Shown piece after piece: positions 49,135 through 60,200 of a stretch of DNA of 64,000 nucleotides. The stretch lies in contig CP136061.1 of the NCBI GenBank assembly GCA_032622095.1, forward strand, positions 23,934,991 through 23,998,990, written 5' to 3'. Position 1 is the stretch's first letter, and each line of letters begins with the position of its first letter. Both the position numbers and the translations under genes were made by a program. Origin of the DNA: Siphonodentalium dalli. Taxonomy: Eukaryota > Mollusca > Scaphopoda > Gadilida > Siphonodentaliidae. The notes beneath the pieces are model-generated. The model was not told the origin of the DNA and made no database searches. It worked only from the letters and a program-made list of their open reading frames with translations.

Positions 49135-49515
49135 TTATATCATGCATGGTGGTTCGGCGTGGTGACCAAAACATGTTTTGAATCTCTTGCACGCGTTGCG
49201 CTTCATGTTGTCGCTCGTCGTCTCCAGCGTTAAATGGTTGACATTAATGCATAAAGTATTGTGACAGAGATGGCTCACTTCTTTGCCTATAAATTCAGGA
49301 TTAATAATGGTCCACTCTTTGGAAATCAGAAATGCCATTCGGTGTGCTAAATAAGCATCCGATCCTGGTAATGCTGGATCCAAAAGCATCCAGGACACTC
49401 GAACACGGCCATATCTCCCAGATTTTCCCTTCGTCCACACACGACACTCACTCTCTGGACTATTTTGCGATGAATCTAACATTTTCTTCCTTAAATCTTG
49501 CCAAAATGATGCCAT
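49135..49515 (-). CDS. I-PpoI-like His-Me finger endonuclease (element copy 1)
   Basis: The ATG at 49513-49515 opens 126 codons. The core matches the zinc-binding His-Me homing endonuclease family in order and spacing. C24 is in ECRVWT. H82, the expected general base, is in VSHLCHNTLC. C84, C89 and H94 would bind the first zinc. N103 is the expected metal-binding Asn. C109, C115, H118/119 and C124 form the second zinc site. The intervals H82-C84-C89-H94-N103-C109 equal those of I-PpoI residues 98-100-105-110-119-125. The length is close to a minimal catalytic domain. The gene is convergent with the transposase gene and overlaps its unspliced tail. A donor-like ATG|GTAAGT occurs about 45 bases upstream, so a 5' exon is possible. 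Such enzymes make specific double-strand breaks; the target is unknown. Confidence 0.8.
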   Translation of the reverse strand: MASFWQDLRKKMLDSSQNSPESECRVWTKGKSGRYGRVRVSWMLLDPALPGSDAYLAHRMAFLISKEWTIINPEFIGKEVSHLCHNTLCINVNHLTLETTSDNMKRNACKRFKTCFGHHAEPPCMI

Positions 49516-49599
49516 TATTACTTGTAAATCATAAAATATGAAACTAACAACTTACCATGGAGACACGTGAATTTTAAAATTTCGGCGGTTTTTCCTATA

Positions 49600-50057
49600 G
49601 GAATCACTGAACTAAATGTTTTCCCATAGGCGACAGTGTTAACGTTTCAGCCATATTCACAGAATTTCAGCCTCCGAGCCATTCCAGTGATGTTTACCCA
49701 GTTAGACTGACACCAGATCATCCTGAAAATGCAAGAAAAACCATAGGTCGAGTGTTTACTTTTCGAAATAATTCCTCAGGTGTAAGACAGGGTTATCCCG
49801 CAGCAAAATTTTACCTGGAAAAACCCAGAAATACCACAACTAGTTAAATAAATTTCACACTCACAAAAATCCTTTTCCCAATTAATTCACCAGTTTAAAT
49901 TATTTAGATATGATGTACAAATCAAATAAACAAGATCTCATCATTAAATAATGGATCACCTGTATGAGGTGAAGGCCATTCTTCAATTATCCTTCACCTT
50001 TAGGGTTCCACGGTGTATTCGATAGTGACTCTGGAACATATTTAGCTCCCTGATTCC
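49600..50057. repeat. 458-bp terminal direct repeat, copy 2 (shared, central)
   Basis: This copy is identical in layout to 45459-45916 and serves as right end of the first unit and left end of the second. Its immediate flanks are CCTATA on the left and TATATATG on the right. Confidence 0.9.
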
Positions 50058-50755
50058 TATATATATGTACATATGCATTAAATGGCATTGCATACAGTAT
50101 TTTATCCAGATATAGACCTTACTGAAACTAAAAATGAGTTCTAGCGGGCAGTATTGGTTCTATTTTTTCAATATGATGCCTCCCGAATATTAGTGTCAGT
50201 CATCAAAATAAACTTTTTTTTCTTTCTTTTTTTTCAATTTAACTAGGTTTTTTATTTTGTACAATCTGAAATATGCGTTATTCCCATATACACCCTAATA
50301 TTACTAAATTGAAGAGGAAATATTAAGCTACATTTTGAGAGGCATATCTTGACCAATTTTAACTCTTTTCCTTCAGAATTTGGCAATTTATAATAAAAAT
50401 GGACCTAATTTAACAGAAAAATGGGAATTTAAAATACTTTAATAGCAACATGAAGCAAGCTTCAGTCAATGGAAATATGTGAACAGCATGAAACTGTATT
50501 AGACTAAGCCTCAGGCATGAAATTGTATCAGATGGCATGGCACACTCTGTTTAATTAGCACAAACAGTCCCAAGTTTGCATATGACTGTATCCTCAGGAG
50601 AAATAACAGGTTGTTCTGTATTACACAACAGTATCATATCCCAGCTCTTGTAAGCAAAGCAAATAATTCAACATCTCACTTTATGACTGGAATTTACTGA
50701 GACACTGACACAATAAACTCCTTGTTATAATTTGTGAGAATTAATTGGCTCAATT

Positions 50756-51045
50756 ATGTCTAAAATCCCAAAATTACGCCGAATACAGCAATTAAAACAA
50801 ACAGGTTTTTCGAGTTTAAGACAGCCTGATCACAAAAAAATGCAGCCGGTGAATGATATTGTAATAGATAATGACAGTTGCAGATACGTAAGGGTACCAA
50901 AAGACAAATATGACATGGTTACCTCAGATATCGCCGCTCCAGTTCAACCAGCAGATAACCAAGAAACAACAGTAAAACTTCTACGACCTCTGATCAAGGA
51001 AACATCTGATGTCAAAGTTCTTGCTGGAAAGGAAACAGATACATG
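50756..51045 (+). CDS. Mutator-like transposase, exon 1 (element copy 2)
   Basis: The translation is identical to 46615-46904, offset by 4141 bases, with the same start and the same ACATG|GTAAAT donor. Confidence 0.75.
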
Positions 51046-51488
51046 GTAAATATACACATTCAACATTTACTTGCAATAAATTGTCTAAACTCATAATTAA
51101 AATTGAATAAATGATCCCCACTGTCACCATAAGAAGGATTAACTCTCATTGATCTGCTTGAAAATGCTAATTAATGCATAAAAAGTAATAGGATTACCTC
51201 CCTTTGATTGAATTATCTCCCCAGAAGTGGCTTGCCCCCTACATTCATATAGATATCACAGTATAATACAAACATCTTGTATAGTATACCACATCAGCTA
51301 TCAGTGTCACTCAACAATTAAGAACTTAGCACAGTTACCCTCTCCCCCCCCCCCCCAACTACAAAATAATGGTCGAATATTTCTGTAATGCATGATATGC
51401 AAGATATAAACAACTGAATAGCCACAAATCAATTTAACAGATTTATCCCATTCATTTGGACTTGAATAGCTGTTTTTTTACTTTTCAG

Positions 51489-53247
51489 GGCTGAGAATGA
51501 TACATATCGGCTTGTGCACGTCAAACGTATGACCGATATGTGGAATGACGTGTTTTCAGAGCATCGACACATCCATCCAAATTGTCTTGGGTATTTATCA
51601 TATATTCCGGGTGCCGAAGACAGAAGAGGATTAGTCTGCAGAGAAAAAGTTGGCTGCAATATATGTAGCTACATTTCTAAGTACTTCATATTATACGATG
51701 AGATTGAAACTGGCAACAAAGGGCGGAAATCTGCCAGAATTAATGAAGCCCTGCAGATTGCTCTTACACAGATGCCCATCGGAAATACCAATGTTCGAAA
51801 ACTGTTGATGACGTGTAACATTCCACCACCGTCTGGGAGAGGCATGCAAGCTGCATCAAACAAGGTGTGCAGACAAATAGTAGAGGTCAACACAGATGAT
51901 TTGGGGCACAGACGTGAGGAACTGAAGGAAGTGAATAAATTGCGAAATGCGCAGAGTGATGTTATAAACATTGAATCGGATGGAATTTACTCAAATCCAC
52001 TATATTCTGGAGTTGGACGAACACCATTCCAGCCTGCAACACAGTGTTCATACCTACATGTTGAAAACATGACCCACAAGAAACAAGTTATAGCACTCAC
52101 AAACAAAAGCAAGCTGTGTGCAAACCATGGTAAACACAAAAATGGAAATGACTGTTTGGCAAATTCTTCCAAATGCAGTGCTAATCTAAAATCAACTGAC
52201 ACAATTGGAAATGAGAAAGATTGGAACACTGAATGTTTAGAACAGCTGAATTCCAGTGGTCTGTCTGTACATTACCTCACAACGGATCAAGACTCAAAAC
52301 CATTCATGGGTGCAGAGCAGTTCTACGACTCCGGTAAATCATCCATCAAGCCTGAGCAACTGTATGACACTCGACATCTTACTGCAAGTATAAGGAAAAA
52401 AATAAAAAATTCTGTTCCTGTTATCGACATCATGCCCGGTAAAACTAAAGCGGAGAGGAAGAAGGTATGCAATGGCTTCTCCGATGACTTAATGGCACGA
52501 TGTAATAGCGAACTCAATAAGGCGCACAAACAATTTGGAGTGGACACTACAAAGTTATTGTGTGCGCTGACATACATTGTTGACAGTATAGTGGACTGTT
52601 ATCAGGGAAGACACAAACTGTGTGGACAATATTCGTTTGCCTGCAATTCAAAAGGGACTTGGCGCATAAAAAGCAGATACCTACAAAGCGATTTCAAAAT
52701 AAATAGCTCCAAAGTATCCGAAGACAGACTCCGTGAGTGTGTGAACTGGCGACTTGGACGCGATGCAATGCTGAAAACAAAATTTGGGACGACAACCCAA
52801 AAATCTGAAGCTGTAAACAGAAGTATCAGGAGGTCTGTTCCGAGATCTACAACATTTTCTAGGAATTATACAGGGAGAGTTCACAGCGCGGTTCATTCAG
52901 TTAATAACGGTCCAGGCGAATCGATAGTCAAACTGTGCCAAAAGTGTTTGTGTCCTATATCACCCGGATCTCATTCTGCAAAACAGCTGAATCAATTGCA
53001 GAACAAATCGACACAAGATAAATTGAGACAAGAAACACCTGACTTCAAAGCTAGGAGAAATAAACGTCGCTTCCAACTCTTCAAAAGTTATAAGGACATT
53101 CAGAATAATAAAGATGACACTTATGAGAAAGAAACATTACCGTTGAAAACACCAACCGAAATTAAAAATGCTCCCGCGGGTAAAAATAAACGAAAAATTA
53201 AACGTCGTCATGAGGACCACACATACAGTTTACGGAAAAAAAACAAC
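51489..53247 (+). CDS. Mutator-like DDE transposase, exon 2 (element copy 2)
   Basis: The translation is identical to 47346-49104, offset by 4143 bases because the upstream poly-C tract in the intron is two bases longer. The acceptor TTTTCAG, the catalytic D, D and E motifs and the terminal AAC|GTGAGT donor are all preserved. Both copies are therefore potentially functional. Confidence 0.8.
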
Positions 53248-53277
53248 GTGAGTAACATAATCTTACTTTTAAAATAT

Positions 53278-53658
53278 TTATATCATGCATGGTGGTTCGG
53301 CGTGGTGACCAAAACATGTTTTGAATCTCTTGCACGCGTTGCGCTTCATGTTGTCGCTCGTCGTCTCCAGCGTTAAATGGTTGACATTAATGCATAAAGT
53401 ATTGTGACAGAGATGGCTCACTTCTTTGCCTATAAATTCAGGATTAATAATGGTCCACTCTTTGGAAATCAGAAATGCCATTCGGTGTGCTAAATAAGCA
53501 TCCGATCCTGGTAATGCTGGATCCAAAAGCATCCAGGACACTCGAACACGGCCATATCTCCCAGATTTTCCCTTCGTCCACACACGACACTCACTCTCTG
53601 GACTATTTTGCGATGAATCTAACATTTTCTTCCTTAAATCTTGCCAAAATGATGCCAT
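53278..53658 (-). CDS. I-PpoI-like His-Me finger endonuclease (element copy 2)
   Basis: The 126-residue frame is identical to that at 49135-49515, offset by 4143 bases. All zinc and catalytic residues are retained. Confidence 0.8.
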   Translation of the reverse strand: MASFWQDLRKKMLDSSQNSPESECRVWTKGKSGRYGRVRVSWMLLDPALPGSDAYLAHRMAFLISKEWTIINPEFIGKEVSHLCHNTLCINVNHLTLETTSDNMKRNACKRFKTCFGHHAEPPCMI

Positions 53659-53742
53659 TATTACTTGTAAATCATAAAATATGAAACTAACAACTTACCA
53701 TGGAGACACGTGAATTTTAAAATTTCGGCGGTTTTTCCTATA

Positions 53743-54200
53743 GGAATCACTGAACTAAATGTTTTCCCATAGGCGACAGTGTTAACGTTTCAGCCATATT
53801 CACAGAATTTCAGCCTCCGAGCCATTCCAGTGATGTTTACCCAGTTAGACTGACACCAGATCATCCTGAAAATGCAAGAAAAACCATAGGTCGAGTGTTT
53901 ACTTTTCGAAATAATTCCTCAGGTGTAAGACAGGGTTATCCCGCAGCAAAATTTTACCTGGAAAAACCCAGAAATACCACAACTAGTTAAATAAATTTCA
54001 CACTCACAAAAATCCTTTTCCCAATTAATTCACCAGTTTAAATTATTTAGATATGATGTACAAATCAAATAAACAAGATCTCATCATTAAATAATGGATC
54101 ACCTGTATGAGGTGAAGGCCATTCTTCAATTATCCTTCACCTTTAGGGTTCCACGGTGTATTCGATAGTGACTCTGGAACATATTTAGCTCCCTGATTCC
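53743..54200. repeat. 458-bp terminal direct repeat, copy 3
   Basis: This is the right-hand outer repeat. It ends CTGATTCC and is followed by TTCAGG, so that CCTTCAGG (54199-54206) duplicates the sequence at 45453-45460. Confidence 0.9.
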
Positions 54201-54206
54201 TTCAGG

Positions 54207-54597
54207 ACAGACCACAAACTTCCATTTTGTATATACATTTTAAGCAAAGGTAACAAGTGGTGTAACTCCATGCATAGGCATAATTGAGATTTGTGTCGAT
54301 AGAGTTATCCCTCGTCGATCGATTACAATTTATCACATTTTAATATCAAGAATTTTGGAATCAACTCGAGCAAATTTGATGGCATTAGAACTATACGTAT
54401 CGCATATGAATCGTGGATGGCAATAGGTGTGTTGCTCGATGTTATCTACTGAAATGATTTAAGTATCATAGCGTATTATGGCGGCTATCTGAATTATTGT
54501 CACAAACGCAGTGGCCTGTAACGCGCTTCATCCCCACCCCCGCGCAGCCCAATCCGTTGTCCCCAAGCACGCGCCCGCGCTACGTCAATGGCACTAT
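54207..54597 (-). other. Inverted 5' UTR of the Tx1/L1-like LINE
   Basis: This lies between the MULE insertion and the start of the forward LINE segment. By the twin-priming model it is the reverse-complemented 5' UTR. A GC-rich stretch (54530-54590) marks the probable original 5' end. No gene is present. Confidence 0.5.
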
Positions 54598-57500
54598 ATT
54601 GAAAAATAAAATGAAAGACGATATACTTGGCGAAGAAAATCCCCAATTAAAATGGCAAGGTTGGACTTTTTTATGATCTCTTCAGATCTTTTAAGTTTAC
54701 TCGAAACTGACCCAGACATTTTACCTGCTTATAGATCGGACCACTCCATGATTAATCTCACACTCAAAATTAATAACTCGGAAAGGGGACCCGGATTTTG
54801 GAAATTTAATAACTCCCTACTGTACGAAAAAGAATATGCATCAACTGTAAAAACAATCATACATGAGAATAAAGTTAGATATGGCATCACACAGCCAGAT
54901 GGCACCCCTGTCGAAACCCCCCCCCCCCCCCCACGATCACTAAACAACTATTCATTGACGCAATGCTACTAGACATTCGTGGTGCGACAATTCAGTTCTC
55001 ATCCAAACGCAAACAAGAATCGAAGCTCAGAGAAAATAAGCTCATTTGTGATCGAAAATAAATTGAATTGACAACAGTCTCGAAGAAAAAAGTTCCCTTT
55101 TACGAAAACTTGACGAATTAGATTCAAAAATTCAAAATATGAGAAAAGATAATATTCGCGGAGCCATGATTCGGTCACGTGCTCAATGGGTCGAACAAGG
55201 CGAGAAACCTACTAAATACTTTCTTAATTTAGAAAAAAGGAATTATGTATCTAAGACAATAACACCCCTTAACGATAACTCAGGCAACACCTTATCGTCC
55301 CAGACTGAAATCATCAATGAGGCGCGTAGCTTTTACAAACATCTTTACTCACACCGACCGGTCCATAAGCAACAAATCAACGAAATCATCCGTAACGAAA
55401 ATGTCCCCAGGCTATCCCCCGAACAATCTGAAAGCTTAGAAGGCACCCTAACCCTTAATGAACTAACTTCTGCGTTGAAACGAACAAAGAACGGCAAAAG
55501 TCCTGGTCCAGATGGCTATACAGTAGAATTCTTCAAATTCTTTTGGGTAGATGTAGGTCCCATTCTCTTGGAATCCCTAAATGAATCAATTACAACCGGG
55601 GAGCTGTCCATTACACAAAAACAGGCTTGATCACTCTTATTCCAAAGAAAGACAAAGACAGGTAACTCCTAAAAAACTGGCGCCCAATCTCACTGTTGAA
55701 TGTGACATATAAACTAGCATCAGCTTGCATAGCAGATAGACTGAAAACAGTTTTATCGGTAATAATAGACCCAGATCAAACAGGCTTCCTCTCAAATAAA
55801 TTTATTGGAGACAACACCAGACTCATATACGACATTCTTCAAAAAAACAGAGCAGGAATCAAAACCAGGAATGCTACTATTAATAGATTTTGAAAAGGCC
55901 TTCGACTCTGTATCATGGTCATTCATACATGAGTGCCTAGATTTTTTTAATTTTGGTGAATCAATCAAGTCTTGGATATCCATTTTCTACAATAATATAT
56001 CCTCTTCAATTCTCATAAACGGGCATATTTCCCAAAGTTTCAATCTATTCAGAGGCTGTCGGCAGGGTGATCCTATTTCACCTTATATTTTTTTAATTTG
56101 TGCAGAAATTCTAGGTATCCTAATGAGACAAAACACTAAAATTAAAGGAATAATCCTCGGCGGTTTAGAATATAAAATAACACAGTACGCAGACGATACA
56201 ACGCTGACCTCGATGGCAGTCAGGAAAGTCTATTAGAATCTTATAGTACATTAGACAAATTCGCCTCGGTGTCAGGACTGAATATCAACCACAGTAAATG
56301 TCAGGCATCGTGGATTGGGGCTCTGAAGGGAAATACACACAATATATGCCCTGAACTACATGTACAATTCACCAACTCCTTTACTCTATTAGGGATCAAA
56401 TTTAATACCAACCTTGATAAAATATTAGATAACTACGACTTAAAGCTATCCGATATTAAGACCCTGATAAAATCATGGGGACATAGGCTATCGACTCCTT
56501 TGGGTAGAATCACGGTAATAAAATCTCTTATATTGCCAAAAATAACCCACCTATTTCAGTCTCTTCCCAACCCGACAGCATCATTTTTTTTAAATTTAAA
56601 AACGATTCTGTTTAACTTTGTTTGGGGAGGAAAACGAGACAGAGTTAAAAGAACCCAACTCTGCCAAAATTTCGAAGCAGGGGGCCTGAAAATGGTTGAT
56701 GTCGAAGCTTTCAATTCATCTATGAAGATAACATGGATCCGCCGAATTATACTGAAACGGCACCCCCTTGTAGATTTACCAATAGACGAAGATCCCCTCT
56801 TTCTTGCATATGGAGGCCAATACTTAAAGCTATATTCTGCTCGCATTCAGAATCCTTTCTGGAGAGATGTCCTTATCGCCTGGTCTGAGCTATTGGTAGC
56901 AGAAAAAGATACCATACCCTTACTGTCTTCAATTTTATGTAATAATGAACATTTTAAAATAAATGGTTCGACACTAAATATACGGACATGGAGATAACAT
57001 GGAATCATTTTCGTTAACGATCTTTTCCAGACTGATGGCACATTTCACACTAGACATTCCCTCTTATCGACATTTAATGTCCGAACAGATTTCATCACCT
57101 TGCATGCGCTTCTTCGACAAGCAGAAAAAAGTGTCAAAACCCTTAAACAACCTAATAATCCCCTGGTGGCACCAATCCTCCCAAGTAATTACATATTATT
57201 ATTACGCAACGCGAAAGGTGGGCGCGATTTTTACAACTGTCTAGTGTCGAGAAACAAGAAACTGGACGTGTGCTCGAAATGGGAATCCAAACTAGGCGAG
57301 TACAACATTCCATGGGATATTTGCTTCAAGGCCCCATTCCAGTCCACGTCTGACACTAAATTATATTACACTGGCTTCAATTTCGTATAAACTGTAGAAA
57401 ATTATACCTACCAATTTTAGTTTTTAATAATCAAAATTAAATAATTTGTAATATTATCCGTTCGATTGCTCATGTTTCCAAGCGTGATTGTCTTTTTTGT

Positions 57501-58442
57501 TAAAGGAATGACGAAATTGTTTGATATTGTCCATTTGGAAAATTTACAACGGACCAATTGTCTATTGGTAGCTCTAGAATTTTAGCTACCAATAAATTTC
57601 TAAAACTGGCCAAGATTAGACAAAACGATCTTTGCAACCGATGTCAAACACAAGAAACGATATGCCACATATTTTGGGAGTGTCCGCATGTTCAATCATT
57701 CCCAGACAAGCTTTCCAAATGGACAATATCAAACAATTTCGTCATTCCTTTAACAAAAAAGACAATCACGCTTGGAAACATGAGCAATCGAACGGATAAT
57801 ATTACAAATTATTTAATTTTGATTATTAAAAACTATATTTACAAAACAAAATTTACAACGGACCAATTGTCTATGAATGCTTTAATTGCAGAATTCAACT
57901 TTAGGTATAATTGCGAAAAATACAATGCATACTGCAGACTTGAACGTAATATGTTCGATACCAAGTGGCTTCTAATGAAACGAGCACTTGAAAACGAAAC
58001 CCGATAAGATACAACACTTTAAAGGCCGTTCGGATATATATCTCAATATTATATTGGTAGAATAGAAAGTTGAAACACGGCCAGTCATTGACCGATTGTT
58101 CATAAACAACGAAATAATTTGTCGACAAAGAACAAAGGGTAACAACTCTATTAATATAACACCCGGCATCGAGGCTGTATCTTCTGTTTTAACATATCCT
58201 GACTGTTTCGCAGCGCTGTGTCGTGTATCGTGTCCAATCTCCCATATTTGATATCAACATATTATATGTCCATATAACATTATATGATGACACCAGGTGC
58301 GAATGAATGAGTGTGAGACTGTGCGCATGTGACATTGAGATAGTTTCCCCTCTCGCCCTTGAAGTATCGTATGCTAATGTATGTCTGTGATATTCCGTGT
58401 ATGTTTTGCTATTCAATAAACAAAATTATAAAAAAAACAAAC
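54598..58442 (+). pseudogene. Tx1/L1-like LINE, forward part: end of endonuclease, reverse transcriptase, C-terminal zinc knuckle
   Basis: The segment opens with TTGAAAAATAAAATGAAAG, also present at the end of the inverted part (44661-44680). It then encodes YTWRRKSPIKMARLDFF and YRSDHSMINLTL, the close of the endonuclease. Reverse transcriptase follows in several frames: QGEKPTKYFLNLEKRNYVSK and KSPGPDGYTVEFFK (55139-55630), NWRPISLLNV (55679), IDFEKAFDSVSW, RGCRQGDPISPYIF and the catalytic YADDT (55805-56236), then LNINHSKC and FVWGGKRD (56269-56997). A CNRCQTQETICHIFWECPHV knuckle lies near 57640. There are at least six frame breaks, including a poly-C expansion at 54918. The 3' end is AT-rich (AATAAACAAAATTATAAAAA) and abuts the 14-base target duplication. 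It is inactive. Confidence 0.85.
57410..57590. repeat. Templated inverted duplication inside the LINE
   Basis: About 130 bases from ACCAATTTTAGTTTTTAATA to TTGATATTGTCCATTTGGA are the reverse complement of about 57715-57840 downstream. They are followed by a direct copy of AATTTACAACGGACCAATTG (also at 57850). The insert splits an otherwise continuous coding stretch (..IPT / ATNKFLKLAK). Confidence 0.85.
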
Positions 58443-58456
58443 AAACATATTACTGC
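58443..58456. repeat. Right target-site duplication of the Tx1/L1-like LINE
   Basis: AAACATATTACTGC, a perfect match to 44647-44660, follows immediately after the A-rich 3' end. Confidence 0.85.
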
Positions 58457-60070
58457 AGCTGAGCCGCGATTTTTGACAAATGCGTGTTTGTCGCTGGTAA
58501 TGTTTTTTCTTCTTCGTGGATTCCGGTAGTCTAGAGTACCACTGTGAAGACCCATAGGCTGACTATCTGGCAGCTTTGAAGAATTTGATAAATTCGGGTT
58601 AAACAAAGATGGCTGTCAAGATGGCTATCCTTGCCACAAGGAGAAGGTTTCTACTGGAATATAAACAGAAAAGTATGGCACTAGCACACTGATTATGTTT
58701 CTGAATCTCAGTACGCATTCAGCAGAATTTGTGATGATGGTTTCAAAGATGGCCACCAAGATGGCGGCTTGAAAATCAGGAGTTTTTTCCTAATATCCAA
58801 CAAAACACCACAGTAACGGTATATGGAGTACTATTGGCCATAAATGTGGCATGTGCGAAATATTTGTTTAGTCCGACATATATATAGCCATCAAATCTGC
58901 ACCTTGGTCGGTGTCTTCTTGTATGTAAACCTAAGTAAATACGTACACGAGATGAAATACAATATGGTAGGATTTTAATATCATTGCTAGGTATGTGGAA
59001 TCCGACACTAGATTGTACAGCAATTTTTTAAACTGATAGTTCATTCCGACATATATTTAGCCATCACATCGGAACTTTAATCTAAATAATCTAATATAAC
59101 ATTAGTATGATTGAACAAATATCAGCATGTCATGTGATAGTACAGCGTGTGATATGGTGAAGTCTGACTAATCAACAAGCGAACATGTGGCTTCTCTGCT
59201 TTCTTTAACTATAGTAGTCGTTAGTGTTTTTGTAAAGTCAGTTAAATGTAATTACAATTCGTTCAAATTACAATTCGTTGTTTCAGTATGCTCATTGACG
59301 ACGGTTCATTTGGGTTCGCTCTCTGGGTTTTACCGGGAATTGATGGCTATGTCTAATAGGTGTTATTATTTCTGAGATTTAAATGCATGTTGCAACTCCA
59401 ACTGTTCTCTTTGAACGTTTAAAATGCTTGGTAGACTGAAAAACATAAAAAAAAAGCAATTAGTCAATACAAAAATGAAACAGAATGTCTCTTGTATCAA
59501 GAATACGTGGGTCTAATAAAGGGTCACTGTCTTGTTTCAAAATACGTTTTGAAATCGTCGTTGTATCGTTGCGCAAACAAACAACTAATATCAGAACGGA
59601 AGACATACATGTACTGAAGTATATATTGCGGTATAAAATCGTAGCTGATGATTTAATGCATCGCAGAGCTGATATGTGACCAGAACCAATACATGATTGG
59701 AGGGAGATGCATGGTGTTTTACTTGGGACCAGTTTCGTGGCACGTAGCACGTGATGAGTGTGCAACAATTATAGGCAGGCTGGCAGTCATTGGTTCACAA
59801 ACAACATTTGACACAGTGAGGGCCATCGTAGACGAGAAGGCGGGTAAGTAATCAATTACAGCAGCCTCGTGTAAAGGTTACAAGGAACTATAGAGTTAGA
59901 GTTATGCTTCTTGAATTTGTGTAGGGAAACTGGATTCGCATTAAATAAAATTATGGTTGCTGATTGGTGTATTTCCTGAGCAGTAACACATCACACACTG
60001 TGTAAACATGGCGAACATTATGTATCAACCGACAGGGAGTGTCTGGCGGGTTCCCGAATTTGTGGAAAGA
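58457..60070. other. No gene seen; CAAGATGGC motif clusters
   Basis: Two clusters of AAGATGGC (58606-58628 and 58739-58768, the second with CAAGATGGCGGC) resemble YY1-type sites. Frames of about 60-100 codons lack recognisable motifs. Confidence 0.4.
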
Positions 60071-60078
60071 GACTGGGT

Positions 60079-60200
60079 GGCCGGATTCGTCATCTCCGGT
60101 TTAAACCTCCGAGTTTAAACCTGGTTTAAACCTACATTGGCGGTCCAGCCAAACCGGGTCTAAGGGGGCGTTTTTGTCATTCAGTTACCAACTAATTGAC
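60079..60200. mobile_element. End fragment of a GATTCGTCATCTC-type MITE
   Basis: GGATTCGTCATCTCCGGTTTAAACC starts a segment related to the element at 61453. TTTAAACC repeats follow. The opposite terminus is not found, so this looks like a solo end. Confidence 0.5.

Larger units (their letters stand above)
45461..54198. mobile_element. Composite Mutator-like element dimer with terminal direct repeats
   Basis: Layout: 458-bp repeat, 3.7-kb interior, 458-bp repeat, interior, 458-bp repeat. The outermost ends AATCAC...GTGATT-like (AATCACTG / CTGATT) are flanked by an 8-base duplication CCTTCAGG (45453-45460 and 54199-54206). Eight- to nine-base duplications are typical of Mutator elements. The two interiors differ by one substitution (46424/50565 region) and the length of a poly-C tract (+2) among the positions I compared. 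Each carries a spliced transposase gene on + and a His-Me nuclease gene on -. The whole lies inside the inverted 5' part of a LINE and is therefore younger than it. Confidence 0.85.
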
